The position numbers were made by a program, and so were the translations under genes. The notes below the pieces were generated by a model. The model was not told where the DNA came from. It ran no database searches and saw only the letters and a program-made list of their open reading frames with translations. Shown piece after piece: positions 24,217-35,598 of a stretch of 64,000 nt of DNA. Where the stretch lies: the NCBI GenBank assembly GCA_025449115.1, contig JAHLKC010000013.1, positions 222,001 through 286,000 on the forward strand, given 5' to 3'. Positions within the stretch are counted from its first letter, which is position 1. Each line of letters begins with the position of its first letter. Source of the stretch: Chytridium lagenaria (taxonomy: Eukaryota; Chytridiomycota; Chytridiomycetes; Chytridiales; Chytridiaceae).

Positions 24217-24617
24217 TGTAGGGGTTACGGGGCTCAATTGTAATTAAATTATAATTATCAATAAAGGGAATTAATCTATATAGAATAGTGATGGAGTCTC
24301 CAGCGGTGACAGGTAGGTAATTACTACGAAACTTCCATGTATTAATGTTAACTACTTTTCGCAATACATGTAGAGGGTGGGGATTTACACCAGAACTCAT
24401 GACCCGTAAATCCCTCCAATTACGTATCATAAATAAAACATAAAGCAATAAGGTTAAGGGGATTAACGCTTCCTCAAATGGAATGAGGAGCTCAATAAAC
24501 TGATCAACTCAAAACTTAAAATAACGCGTAAACAAATAGGTTCGGGGGAAAAATAACTTAGACGAAATAACGAATGTGGGTGAGTGAAACAAAATAGAAA
24601 GATGAATAAACCCAACA
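24217..24617 (-). repeat. LTR closing copia A3
   Basis: TGTAGGGG to CCAACA, with CGTTT on both sides (24212-24216 and 24618-24622). Viewed alone it looks like a solo LTR inserted into A2, which is important for explaining the duplication. Confidence 0.85.
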
Positions 24618-27398
24618 CGTTTATCGAGATTTCCCAACTCATCTCGCTTTGTTTTGTACACCCATCCTGATTTAATAATCTTTCTCCCTTTAGGTCGGGG
24701 AACCAACCTCCATGTTCCCATCTCAACCAAACTCTTCATTTCTTCCTCCATCGCTTTCCTCCACTCGTCCTTCTCCTTCCTACTCATCGCTTCCTGGTAG
24801 GTCTTTGGTTCGTCGTCATCTTCTAACGATGCTGTGTTTGCTGATGGTCTAACCGTCCAAAACTCTCCAGGCTTCTTCTTGTTCCGTGATGACCTTCGAA
24901 GGGATGTTTCGTATGGCTCATCCAGGTCTTCACGGAAGTTTGGAACTCTTCTTCCACCAGATCGACGAACCGTAGGTGAGTGAGGTTCCTCTCTTTCTTC
25001 ATCTTCATCGTCGTCACGATCGGGTGTATGATAACTAACATTATCATCTTCTTCATCTTCAGAGTCTTCGTCGTTTACCGCCGTATCAAGTTCACTTCCA
25101 CCAGAGCTTGACGAGTCTGTAGAGTAATCCGGTAAGTCTAGGTCGTTTTTCCATTCTTGAACCTCCCCTTCAAATTTTGATTCACCCTTCTCTGCTTCCG
25201 CCGCCATTACTCCCTCGTTAAAAATCACTGACTTGCTTCTAACCAACTTATTCGTTTGTAGATCCCAAAGGCGATAGCCCAGAGGCTCATACCCAACGAG
25301 AGCACACCGTCGTGCGTTAAAGTCTCCCTTTTTTCGTTGCTGCTTGGGTATCAAGACAAGTGCCAGGCAACCCCAACCACGAAGTCTCGACAAGTCAGGT
25401 TTCACTCCAGCAAATCTCTCAAGCGGCGTTGCATCTTGTTCGTTCGTTCGGGTTGGTGATCGGTTTAATGAGGTAAGCTGCAGCCATCACAGCTTCACCC
25501 CAAAAACGCGTTTTCGAGTTTTGAAGAACTTAACATGCTTTTAGACCTCTCGTTCAAGGTCCTGTTCATCCGTTCGGCAACACCGTTCTGTTGCGGTGTG
25601 TAAGGCATGGTGAACGTAAGTCGAATCCCATGCTCTAAGCACCAATCCTTCATTAGTTTGTTGTTGAATTCGCCGCCGTTGTCTGCCACGATTTCAATGA
25701 GTTTTCTTTTAATTTTCTTCTCGGCTTCTTCTTTAAAACTTTTGATGTACTTGAATGACTCATTCTTCTTCTTGCACAGGTAAACGGTAACGTAGTTTGT
25801 CGCGCTGTCTACGATGGTGAGGAAGTAACGTGCGCCGCCATTTGACGCGGTCTTCATAGGTCCAACGATATCGACGTGAACTTTCTCGAGAGGCTCTTTG
25901 GCTTTCAACTCGTCGGGTTTGTCAGGAAATAATGTCCTTGTCATTTTCCCATCAACACAACCCTCACACAGGTAAGTGTCGTCTTCATTCGTCATCTTGA
26001 CTCCCTTCGCTACCTTCATTAACTTCTTCACTCCCTTCTTTCCTAGATGACCCATCCGCAAGTGCCACTGGTGCGGTGTCAGAGTCTTCTCGACTTTTGC
26101 TGAAGAAGTGCTTGGCTTAAATTCGATGACTTGATCAAGGTAAATAAGATTCTCTTTGCTGCTGTAGGTGAACGTTGCAAGTGCTTGTGCTGACGGTTCT
26201 TTCTTTGGTTTAAGGTCGTATCCGTCGTCCTTCGGGAATATGTCAAGATCCTTCTTTCTCGCCATCCCAAGCGAGATCAGGTTCCGTCCGATGTTTGGTA
26301 CGTATAACACGTTCTTGAGTATTAACGTTCCCGTTCTTTCACCGTTTCTAATCTTCACTTCACAGTCACCAACTCCACGGGATTCAAGATTGCTGTTGTT
26401 GTTGGCAGTGCTGATGTTGCACTGAATGGAGCGGTAGTTCGACAGGATGTTGCGCTGGAACGTCATGTGGAGAGTTGCTCCAGAGTCTAACATCCATCTG
26501 GTGTCTCTAGTCTGCGGACCGCCTTCCGAGCTCATGTTGACGGTAGGTACTGCTGCAACGAATACTACAGGATTTCCTCCGTTGTTGTTGTTCTGATTGT
26601 TGTTTTGGTTTGCCAGGTTTGCATTAGGTCCACGATTCCAACCACCTCGGCCTCGACCTCCTCTTCCACGTCCTCCTCGACCACGGAAACCACCGCGTCC
26701 TCTTCCTCGGAAAAAACCTCTTCCTGCAGCCGCAGGTTGAGCTTGGGGTTCGTTGTCTCTTTCATTTCTGTTGTCGTTATTTCTTCTCGCGCTCCAACAG
26801 TCTCTCGCTAAGTGGCCTTTCTTTCCGCAATTGTAGCATTCTCGGTCCTCGCCGCCGCGGTGTCTTTGTTGTTGATTGTTGTAGCGTCCTGCAGCGTGAG
26901 CCTGCAGCGTGAGCCTGAGCGCCTTCATTCTCTTCATTTTCTTTCTTTCTCTCTTTCAATTTCGTTTCATGATCTAACAGCTTTCCAACAACATAGGCAT
27001 AGTCGGCCTCGGCTTTGGGTTCGTTCTCAAGAAGGTTTACTATGATGTCGTATGCTTCCGGGAGGGTCGTCAAGAGGATGGAGATGTGTTGCGGGGTTGC
27101 CGTGTCTTCCCCCGCTGCCTTCAGTTGCTGAATGGTTGACGAGACCTCCGCGATGTAAGTCTTTAAGTCGTCTTCTTCTTTCATCTTCAAGTTCGTGAGT
27201 TTGCGTCTAATCGCGTTTCTGTTCGTCTGAGCCTTTCTCTCATAGGTCTCGATGATTTTATCCCATGTCGCCTTTGCCGTAGATTCATCCTGGATTAGCG
27301 GTAAGATGATATCATGAACTCTTGATTCAATTCTCGCTTTTGCTTTCATGTCCAGGTCTTCTTCTTCTAACCTAGTCTTCTTTTCGGCATTTGTAGGC
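24618..27398 (-). pseudogene. Copia A2 gag-pol, 5' two-thirds
   Basis: The best-preserved family-A coding stretch. It holds gag (up to 27349), a CCHC knuckle CYNCGKKGHLARDC (about 26810-26850), an RGG-rich linker, protease WMLDSGATLHMTF (26470), GAG-pre-integrase, integrase VADNGGEFNN and PYTPQQNGVAERMN (25560-25700), an acidic linker, and the first part of reverse transcriptase to 24618. The protease has ATLH where A1 has ATHH. Frame changes occur near 25465-25510 and 26880. It ends at the copia B target TAGGC. Confidence 0.88.
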
Positions 27399-27903
27399 TG
27401 TTGAATACTTGTTGTTCACGGGGCTCAATTAAAACAAAGTTAAACGCACTTTTGCTCGAACAACGTTCATAATTTATTTCAACTCAAAACACGAGTCTTT
27501 AAATACTGAAACAAAACGAACGAGTAAAGAGGAAAGACAACACAAAGGTAAACCTATCGGAGACGCGCACACTCACGCGTTAAACTCTCCACTACAAAGA
27601 TAAACAAATCAGAGAGCCTTGACGGGAACAAAGGGAATAAAGGCTAGAAGGGAATATCCAATCACAAACAGGTAGAGTTATAATTAAAGTGGCATAAAGA
27701 AAATAAACCAATCAAGGAAGGTAAATCAAAGTGGGAAATTAAAATGAGTCCAGAATGTAAATGAGAAGTCCAGTGGGCGCGTTCGCGCTCAACTCTAATG
27801 ACGCGTAAATTCCAGAGCACTCTAGTGTTTCGCCCGACGCCGCGGACTAATGGTGCGAGTGATCCTGACGCGTCCTCGTGAGTCAAGTGAGCGAAACCCA
27901 ACA
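27399..27903 (-). repeat. Copia B LTR (3' in coding sense)
   Basis: TGTTGAATAC to CCCAACA, 505 bp, nearly identical to 32354-32858. It contains three ACGCGT sites plus further GCGCG words. The purine-rich tract CGAAAGGGGGAGAA adjoins it on the coding strand. Confidence 0.92.
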
Positions 27904-27927
27904 TTCTCCCCCTTTCGTGAACTTTAC

Positions 27928-30900
27928 TCACGACTTCTCTGGTTCCCCCATCTCTGAAGCATCATCATCAACGACTACCATCCCCACGCGTTCACGACAC
28001 CTCTCCAGGTCTCTACGCGCCAGCCCCTTCGTGAGCATGTCTGCAGGCTGTTCCTTGGTTCCAATGTGCTCCACCTGAAGCAAACGCTTGGCAACGCGAT
28101 CTCTAACCGCGTGGAACCGAAGATCCACATGTCGCGTCCTCGAGCTGATTATGGGGTTCTTTGCAATGGCCTCTGCTGCCGTGTTATCACACCAAAGCGT
28201 TGGTGGATCGTCGAAGGAGTATCCTATCTCCTCCAGGAGCTGCTTCAACCAGATGAGTTCCGACGATGCCTCACTCAACGCGACATACTCGGCCTCTGCG
28301 CTGGAAACAGCTACTGACGCTTGTTTACGCGCACCCCACATCACAGCTCCTCCATTCAGCATGATGACGAATCCACTGATTGACTTCTTCTCGTCCGGAT
28401 CGTTCCCAAGATCCGCGTCGCTGAATCCTTCAAGCTTCAACTTGTTCCCTTGACGCGAATAGCTTATGCCCAAGCTACGCGTCAACTGTAAATACCCGAC
28501 TAAATCACGAGCACACTCCCAGTGCTCGTGTCCAGGACGCGCCTGGTAGCGCGCCAGCATTCCAACTGCAAATGCCACGTCGGGACGCGAATTAACCATC
28601 GCGTACATCAATGAACCGACCACAGTTCGATAGGCTAGTCCCTCCACTTCTTCCAGTGGAGTCTCGTTGTCTTCGACGCGTCTGAGACGCGTTCCAGGCC
28701 TTAGCGGAAGCTTCTTGAGATGTCCTTCTGGCACTCGTAGCTTCTTCATCATCGAGATGATATAGGCCTCCTGCTTGATACGCACACACCTCTCGTGTTG
28801 ATTGTAGCGAACTTGGGTTCCAACCGCGTATCTTGGCTCCCCCTGGCTTGTGACCGTAAAGCGACGCTTGAGATCGTCTTGAAACGCGTCTGCCTCTTCC
28901 TGATCAGGACACGCGTGCACTAGGTCGTCAACATAGACAACCAGTAACGATAACCTCTCGCCGTTGCGTCGGTAGTAAAGACAGGGATCCGAGAGCGAAC
29001 GTGTGAAGCCTATCGAGATGAGAAACTCATCCAACACCTCGTTCCATCCAAGAGGTGATTGCTTCAAACCATACAAGGTCTTCAAGAGAAGACAAACCCA
29101 GTCTTCCTTCCCAACAATCACAAAACCCTCTGGTTGCTCGATGTATATCTCCTCCTTGAGATTGCCGTTGAGAAACGCCGTCTTGACGTCGTATTGGCGT
29201 AACACCATCCCCTCGTGAGCTGCCACCGCGAGTGCTGTCCGAAAGGTCGCCCCTTTCATCACTGGCGCGTAAGTCTCCAAGTAGTCCACGCCTTCTTTCT
29301 GCGAATATCCCTTCGCAACGAATCGAGCTTTTCTTCTTTCCACGGAGCCGTTTTCCTTTCGCTTGTAACGGAGCACCCATCCACTCTTGATGATGTGCTT
29401 GCCCTTTGGTCGAGGCACCAGACGCCACGTCTGATGCTCCAGCAACGACTGGTACTCCTCCTGAAGCGCCTTCAACCATTCTTCTGAATCGACACGTCCC
29501 AACGCGTCCTCAACGGTTGCTGGATCTGTCACGTCCTCGTCACTCATCACGGTAACGGTGTGTGCTGCAGGATTACGTGGAGCAGGAGCGCTTTCCTGGA
29601 CTTGAGCCTTAAACCATTCTGCGTTTGCTGGCCTCCTCTCTCTCAGGGAATAACGACGAGTGCCTTCCTCTGCTGGTGGTGTTGCTGGTACCGGGAGACG
29701 TGAAACGCTGCGTGTAGCGCGTTGAGGAGTCCTTCTTGGCGAGGTTGGCGCGTCTTCGAACTCTTCTGACGCGTCGTTCTCTTCCTGAGCATCCTCGACA
29801 TCATCCTCCAACGCTTCGCTGTCTTCACTGACCTGTGACGCGTTATCTCCATCATCCTCAGAGCTCAATGACTCATCTTCGGAATCCTCGGAGTCTTCAT
29901 CGCTCCCCCAACTCCCTGAATCGCTTCCCACCTTGTCCAGCAGTTTCCTGTGTACCTTCCAGGTGGACACGTCTGCGTCGTGTCCTTCCCACACTCCAGT
30001 GTTCAACTCGTCAAACACAACAGTCTTGCTGCGCACTACTTTCTTCGTGGACTGGGTCATAAAGGCGATATCCCATTGCCTCATATCCCAAGAAAATGCA
30101 TTTGCGCGCGTTCTTCTCCATCTTCTTCCGTCGTTCCTTTGGGACGTGCGCGTAACATGCGCAACCGAAGATTCGAACGCGTTTCAGGTTAGGCTTCCTT
30201 CCCGTGAAGCCTTCCAGAGGTGAAATCCCATCCTTACGAGGAGATCGATTGTACAAGTACGTGGCACACGTAACGGCCTCTCCCCAGAATTTGTCGTCAA
30301 GACTCGCGTCGCTAAGCATGCAATTTGCCTTCTCAATGAGCGACCGATTCATTCTTTCCGCAACACCGTTCTGCTGAGGCGTGTAGGGCATGGTGAACGT
30401 GAGCTTGATGCCTTCCTCCAGACACCATGCCTCCAGCTGCTTGTTCTTAAATTCCCCACCGTTATCTGCAACAATCTCCAGGAGATGCGGCTTTTCTCGA
30501 AGTCGTTCCATCTCCTCAGGGTTCCTTTCCGAGTATCTCAACGCGTCAATCCGTCGACCTGTGAGTGCCTCGGCCTCTCTCTTGTACTGCTTGATGTACT
30601 GAACCGCTTGCTTCTTTTCCTTGAGCATGTACGTGTTGCAGTAACCCGTTGACGCGTCCACAACCACCATGAAGTAACGCGACCCTCCCAAGCTCTTCCG
30701 CTTCATGGGTCCCGCCAAATCCACGTGAACGCGTTCCAAGACTTTGTAGTCCTTCTCAACTCTCTCCGGGTGAGAGGAGCGCGTAAGCTTCCCCTCAATG
30801 CATCCCTTGCACAGCACGTCGTCGTCGTCGTTATACAACGTGATGCGTACACCCGTTGCCGATTTTTCAAGCTTCTTCACCGCCTTCATCGAGATGTGAC

Positions 30901-32309
30901 CCATCCGTCGATGCCAAATCTGCGCGCTGTTGAGCGACTGGCTTTTCACACCCATCGTGGTGTTTGCTGCGGTGTTTGGCTGCACCAGATAAAATAGGTT
31001 GTCCTCAACCTTGAACTCTGCCGTCACGTCGTTCGATCCGACGTGTCTGAGGCGATACTTGCCGCTGGATGACTCCAAAACAACGCCACGCGACGCTGCT
31101 GCACCCAGAGAGATGAGATTACGCGTGAGCTCCGGCACATAGAGTACGTTCTTGAGCGTGATCGTTTGTGTGGCCTTCCCGACCTTGATGCTGAGGGTTA
31201 AATCTCCTACTCCTCCACGCGTATTCTTCGCCGTGCTCTGCAGTTTTTACGCGGCTGCTCGCGGCGCGGTAACCCCGCAATCCTTCCTTCGAGAAGGTCA
31301 TATGGTGAGTGGCTCCAGAGTCCAGAATCCATCGGTTATCCCGCTTCTCTAGCTTAACCGACAAGGCTTCCCCAGCCTCCGCGTCAACCTGACGCACAAT
31401 AGCCATAAAGGCAATTGGACTTGCACGCGCCGTGTTGCAGACTTCTTCTTGTCCGAGGCGCGCTTCTTCCACCACTTCCCACGATGACGGTTCCTACCAC
31501 CACCATCTCTCTCGTTCTCTGAGGTATCATCACTTGACTCCCCCAAGTCCTTCTTCTTCCCAGAGCGACACTTGTTCGCATAGTGTCCTATCTTCTTGCA
31601 CTTAAAACAAGTCACTGACCTTTTATCTCCACCTTTCGACGAGTCCTTTCCTGCTGGTTTCTTCCCCTTACGCGCTCTTGTCGTGAAGAATGCCTCCGCT
31701 TCCTCCGATGCCTCTACGCGGTCCTTGATCTTCTCTTCACAGTCGAGAAGCCTGGCAAACGACCAGGTTGTAGTCCTTGACCGCTTTGTCGTCCGTTTCA
31801 ATGTTGGCAACTGCGACGTCGTAAGCTTCCGGGAGTTTGGTGAGCAGGTGAGCAATGTGTTGCTCGTTGGAGACAGCCTCGCCGGCTGCCTTGAGTTGGT
31901 TGACCATTGTCGAAAGTTCTGCAACGAATACGCGTAAAGACGCGTCCTCCTTCATTCTGAGACGCGTGAGCTTGCGTGTGAGAGCGTTGCGGTTGGGTTG
32001 GGATTTACGCTCAAATGATGACACGAGGCACTCCCACGCTTCCTTGGCCGTGAAGTCCTCGCCAATCAAGTGTAAGACCGAATCAGTCACTCGAGACTCT
32101 ATCCGGTTCTTAGCACGATCGTTAGCCGACTGCTCCTTGATCCGCAGATCCTTCTCTTCTTTGGTTGGAGCGTTCTCGTTAACGTACGGCGTAAATCCTA
32201 TCTCAGTGATCGCCCAAAGACCCTTGTCTTTGAGGTAAGTGGTCATCCGACGTTTCCAGATGTGAAAGTCTTGCCCGTCGAACTTGGACTGGCTTGCTGC
32301 GCTCGTCAT
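27928..32309 (-). pseudogene. Copia B gag-pol, a few frame breaks
   Basis: Gag starts at 32309 (MTSAASQSKFDGQDFHIWKR), followed by a CCHC knuckle CFKCKKIGHYANKC (about 31575-31615), protease WILDSGATHHMTF (about 31310), integrase VADNGGEFKNK and PYTPQQNGVAERMN (30370-30480), and a 718-residue open frame (27928-30084) with reverse transcriptase QYDVKTAFLNGNL, VYVDDLVHAC and RNase H EGFSDADLGND and WCDNTAAEAIA. Frame shifts near 31740-31900, 31200-31470 and 30050 separate the pieces. All catalytic motifs are present. Confidence 0.92.
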
Positions 32310-32353
32310 CTGAGTCGTCTTTCTTTCCCATGTCGTCAGAGAAGTGCTACCAC

Positions 32354-32858
32354 TGTTGAATACTTGTTGTTCACGGGGCTCAATTAAAACAAAGTTAAAC
32401 GCACTTTTGCTCGAACAACGTTCTTAATTTATTTCAACTCAAAACACGAGTCTTTAAATACTGAAACAAAACGAACGAGTAAAGAGGAAAGACAACACAA
32501 AGGTAAACCTATCGGAGACGCGCACACTCACGCGTTAAACTCTCCACTACAAAGATAAACAAATCAGAGAGCCTTGACGGGAACAAAGGGAATAAAGGCT
32601 AGAAGGGAATATCCAATCACAAACAGGTAGAGTTATAATTAAAGTGGCATAAAGAAAATAAAGCAATCAAGGAAGGTAAATCAAAGTGGGAAATTAAAAT
32701 GAGTCCAGAATGTAAATGAGAAGTCCAGTGGGCGCGTTCGCGCTCAACTCTAATGACGCGTAAATTCCAGAGCACTCTAGTGTTGCGCCCGACGCCGCGG
32801 ACTAATGGTGCGAGTGATCCTGACGCGTCCTCGGAGTCAAGTGAGCGAAAACCCAACA
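32354..32858 (-). repeat. Copia B LTR (5' in coding sense)
   Basis: Partner of 27399-27903. On the coding strand it is followed by a TGGTAGCACTTC stretch at the primer-binding position, the same as in family A. Confidence 0.92.
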
Positions 32859-33008
32859 TAGGCGTGTCAACGACTGCATAGGGCGTCCAGCCCTTCTCGA
32901 CGATCTTCCAAAGCCTTTGCCTTTCAAGTACCCGATCATGCGGTACTTCCAGATGTGGAACTGTGTCCCATCAAACATCACCGGTTTGTCGTCGTTCTCT
33001 TTCGTCAT
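32859..33008 (-). pseudogene. Copia A2 gag, extreme N-terminus
   Basis: Starts at the ATG at 33008 and contains VMFDGTQFHIWKYRMIGYLK, the N-terminal motif of copia gag. It is cut from the rest of A2 gag by copia B. Confidence 0.8.
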
Positions 33009-33123
33009 CTTCTCGTGTTGACAGCTTGCTTTCTTTCTGGGATGAATGCTCTTTTCTCTTTTACTCTTCGCCCTCAAATGGATCGATTCACTCCTCCTTC
33101 CAACCAGGTGAAGTGCTACCACT

Positions 33124-33520
33124 TGTAGGGTTACGGGGCTCAATGTAATTAAATTATGATTATTAATAAAGAGAATTAAACTATAAAGAATAGTGATGGA
33201 GTCTCCAGCGGTGACAGGGAGGTAATAACTACGAAACTTCCATATATTAATGCTAACTACTTTTCGCAATACATGTAGAGGTGGGGATTTACACCAGAAC
33301 TCATGACCCGTAAATCCCTCCAATTACGTATCATAAATAAAACATAAAGTAATAAGGTTAAAGGGATTAACGCTTCCTCAAATGGAATGAGGAGCTCAAT
33401 AAACTGATCAACTCAAAACTTAAAATAACGCGTAAACAAACAGGTTCGGGGAAAAATAACTTAGGCAAAATAACGAATGTGGGTGAGAAAAACAAAATAG
33501 AAAGATGAATAAACCCAACA
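33124..33520 (-). repeat. Copia A2 LTR (5' in coding sense)
   Basis: Partner of 18208-18606, followed by the TSD copy CCGTA. Confidence 0.88.
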
Positions 33521-35190
33521 CCGTATCTTCGAATAAAATCTCCCTCACTTTAGGAACCGTATATTCTTTCCGACTTAGCAGTATGGAACCAACTGATTGT
33601 AGTAGACGTTGCGCAACTTGCTGAGCTTCACTCTTTTGTACTATGTTACAGTAAGTTGAAAAATATACGCAGCGGGTCAAAGTCTAACGAAAGAAGGATA
33701 AGATCCAGACATACCGAAAACACCATCTTTGGAAGGTACGCATGCTCGAATACTTCCTTTTTCACCATACACTTGAAAACATAACCTTGATGTTTGTCGG
33801 GTCGAATACTTTAGGTCGAGGTTCTTCCTTTTCGTTGTCGTTGATGCCATTGTTAACAACGTCAGCTAAGTCAATGGCAGTTGTTGTGCTTTTTAAACTT
33901 CCAGAATCGAGATTATCGCTGTTGTCATTTGCTGGTGTCTGTAGATCAACAACTTTGGGTAGATCTTTTCTTGGGCGACATCATGAACTTTGCTGACGTC
34001 GATGTGGACAGTGGTAGTTGCTGTTCCTTATCAACCTTGGCGCCGTCACTTAGGAGTTCTCATCTTGACGAGGTCCTTCCAGCTGCATCAAGGATAATTC
34101 CCGTTCCGGAGAGAGGTTGATGTAGTCGCTCATATCAAAAAGACTTCCCCTTTCCCCCTCAAAGCCGCCGAACCTGTTAATAGCATGTTTTACAAATCTG
34201 TCGATGTTTTTAGGAAACTCACGCTCTGAACCTGTTGCAAGAGGCCCTCTTTCGCAGGTAGATCTTTCAGTTTAGGATTGAAGTAAGATGGTGGGGTTTT
34301 CGGTGCAATTTCAGATTCGTCCACAGGCTCGTCCTGTTTATCTTTGTTGAAATCAAAAATTGTAAGTGCATGGTGAAGCCCCCAATTACCACAACCACTC
34401 ACTTCGAACCCGACTCTTTATGACTTCGTTAGCGCTTAGCTTTTGCTTGATGATAATGCGATACTTATTTGTTTTTTTTTGAACCCTAAAAATAGCAGTT
34501 AATTCTATTAAATGCCACTCCAAACGTACTCATCAAAGCATCAGCCAAATGTGAAAACACAATCTTCTTTTGCCCCCCATCTTTCTCCTCTCTCCGTCTT
34601 AAATCCAACCATTAGAATGTCTTCCAGATTTCTCAACTGTTGAATGTCAAGTATCGATAACGAGGTAACACACAGTGCTTACACTAGTCATGTTTATATA
34701 CACAGGTAACTCCACAATATTTCCATCATTGTCGCCTTGAAACTTCACATACAGTTTGCCGCATTCCCCAAATATGCTATGCCATCATTAGAGTTTAAAT
34801 ACCTGCATGACGATATATAAAGGTTCAATTATAATTTGTGATATTATGTTTCATACCTAATGACGGGCTTGACACCGTGGCCACCATATGTCTTTTTTTG
34901 TCTGTGCATCGGGGCCCCCTTTTATCCGTCCATGCTCTTCATACTCTTCAACATAAAACTTTGTCCCAATATGCAGTGACTTCATTAGGTAAGCCACGCT
35001 TTTTGGTGATCGGTGGTGCTGGAAAATGGCACTCTCGGCGAAATGGGAAGTCGTGCAGTCTCCAGATCGAACATTAACTTGACTCCTTGATCTTCAAGTG
35101 CCCATCTCCGCAACTTCTGTTGCTGGTTTAAAGACTTCATTGAATTGATGAGAAGAAATAAAAAGACACTTGCCTTTCTTCCCGACGATG
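33521..35190 (-). pseudogene. KDZ1 accessory protein, N-terminal exons
   Basis: The minus strand holds several exon-like stretches: about 35150-34990 (LRRWALEDQGVKLMFDLETA), about 34400-34210 (TPPSYFNPKLKDLPAKEGLL), about 34000-33770, and 33670-33521 (SEAQQVAQRLLQSVGSILLS, then YTVPKVREILFEDT). Short introns with GT/AG ends would join them. Removing copia A2 and one CCGTA joins this frame to the exon ending at 18207. No family was recognised. The exon plan is approximate. Confidence 0.5.
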
Positions 35191-35229
35191 GTTTGTATCC
35201 ACGTTGTTTAAAATTTTAAAGCACTGGCT

Positions 35230-35480
35230 AGATCAAAAAAGGAACCTGTTCGACATCTAAAAGATACGGTAAAAGACGTGTACGTGTCTAGCAGACAAAA
35301 ATTAGTCTAACCACAATTCTCAAAATTTAAACGTCTAGTGCGTGTCTGTTAGACACAAATTGAAAGACGTCTAATATACACCTAAAAGAGTCTTTTCCAT
35401 ATCGAGCACGTCTCTATTCAAAGTCTTACAGAAAGTCTAGTAATGTCTAATAAATGTCTATTATATTGTCCCACTAGACA
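35230..35480. promoter_or_regulatory. KDZ1 right terminal and subterminal repeats
   Basis: Mirror of 9388-9600: many GTCTA/TAGAC words (AAAAGACGTGTACGTGTCTA, GTGTCTGTTAGACAC, AAAGACGTCTAATA), ending in the inverted core GTCCCACTAGAC at 35468-35479. Confidence 0.7.
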
Positions 35481-35489
35481 GACAAGCTC

Positions 35490-35578
35490 GGTGTAAGACG
35501 AGTTCCATGAAAGACAACCATTGGCCTCAGCTTCACACCATCACCTCGGGTTATATAACCCCGTGTATAGCCTACATC
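35490..35578 (-). pseudogene. Pogo-like transposase, middle fragment between the two KDZ elements
   Basis: 89 bp of transposase coding sequence trapped between KDZ1 and KDZ2, including one TSD copy of each (GGTGTAAG 35490-35497, CCTACATC 35571-35578). On the minus strand it encodes a stretch with KLRPMVVFHGTRLT, matching the KLPPMVIFKG motif of DDE_1 transposases. It is in frame with both neighbouring parts once the insertions and one TSD each are removed. Confidence 0.82.
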
Positions 35579-35598
35579 GAGTTTGACATTGATGTAGG

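Larger units (their letters stand above)
20009..24617 (-). mobile_element. Chimeric copia A3 nested in A2
   Basis: The outer limits are two LTRs with TSD CGTTT (20004-20008 and 24618-24622). From 20404 to about 23229 the interior is a normal A-type element from RNase H back to the GAG-pre-integrase region. There it jumps at a CTCCC microhomology into a second copy of the A2 RNase H and reverse transcriptase segment (23230-24216), including the A2 flank CGCTTTTCGTTT, and then the second LTR. Protease and gag of A3 are therefore missing. Confidence 0.82.
27399..32858 (-). mobile_element. Ty1/copia retrotransposon B
   Basis: 505-bp LTRs and TSD TAGGC (27394-27398 and 32859-32863). The interior is distinct from family A in sequence but has the same domain order. 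ACGCGT is strikingly frequent: about 18 copies counted by eye in the 4.45-kb interior. It lies within the gag region of A2. Confidence 0.93.
18208..33520 (-). mobile_element. Ty1/copia retrotransposon A2, host of A3 and copia B
   Basis: Flanked by TSD CCGTA (18203-18207 and 33521-33525). The interior reads RNase H and reverse transcriptase (18638-20008), is interrupted by A3 (20009-24617), continues with reverse transcriptase, integrase, protease and gag (24618-27398), is interrupted by copia B (27399-32858), and ends with the gag start (32859-33008) and right LTR. It interrupts the KDZ1 accessory gene. Confidence 0.9.
9378..35489 (+). mobile_element. KDZ-superfamily transposon KDZ1
   Basis: A DNA transposon whose ends share the inverted core GTCTAGTGGGAC (9388-9399 and 35468-35479), with TATAATAGACAT just inside. 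It lies between 8-bp TSDs in the pogo transposase gene. It encodes a KDZ transposase (plus, 5' half) and an unknown acidic protein (minus, 3' half), each interrupted by a copia element. Subtracting copia A1 and A2 with one TSD each leaves about 5.6 kb. The outermost 10 bp differ between the ends, so the exact termini rest on the TSD. Confidence 0.85.

Noticed and set aside
24217..24617. Independent solo LTR inserted into A2
   Set aside because: It has CGTTT on both sides, but the LTR at 20009 has the same left flank. The pair plus the duplicated segment is better explained as one recombined A3 insertion.
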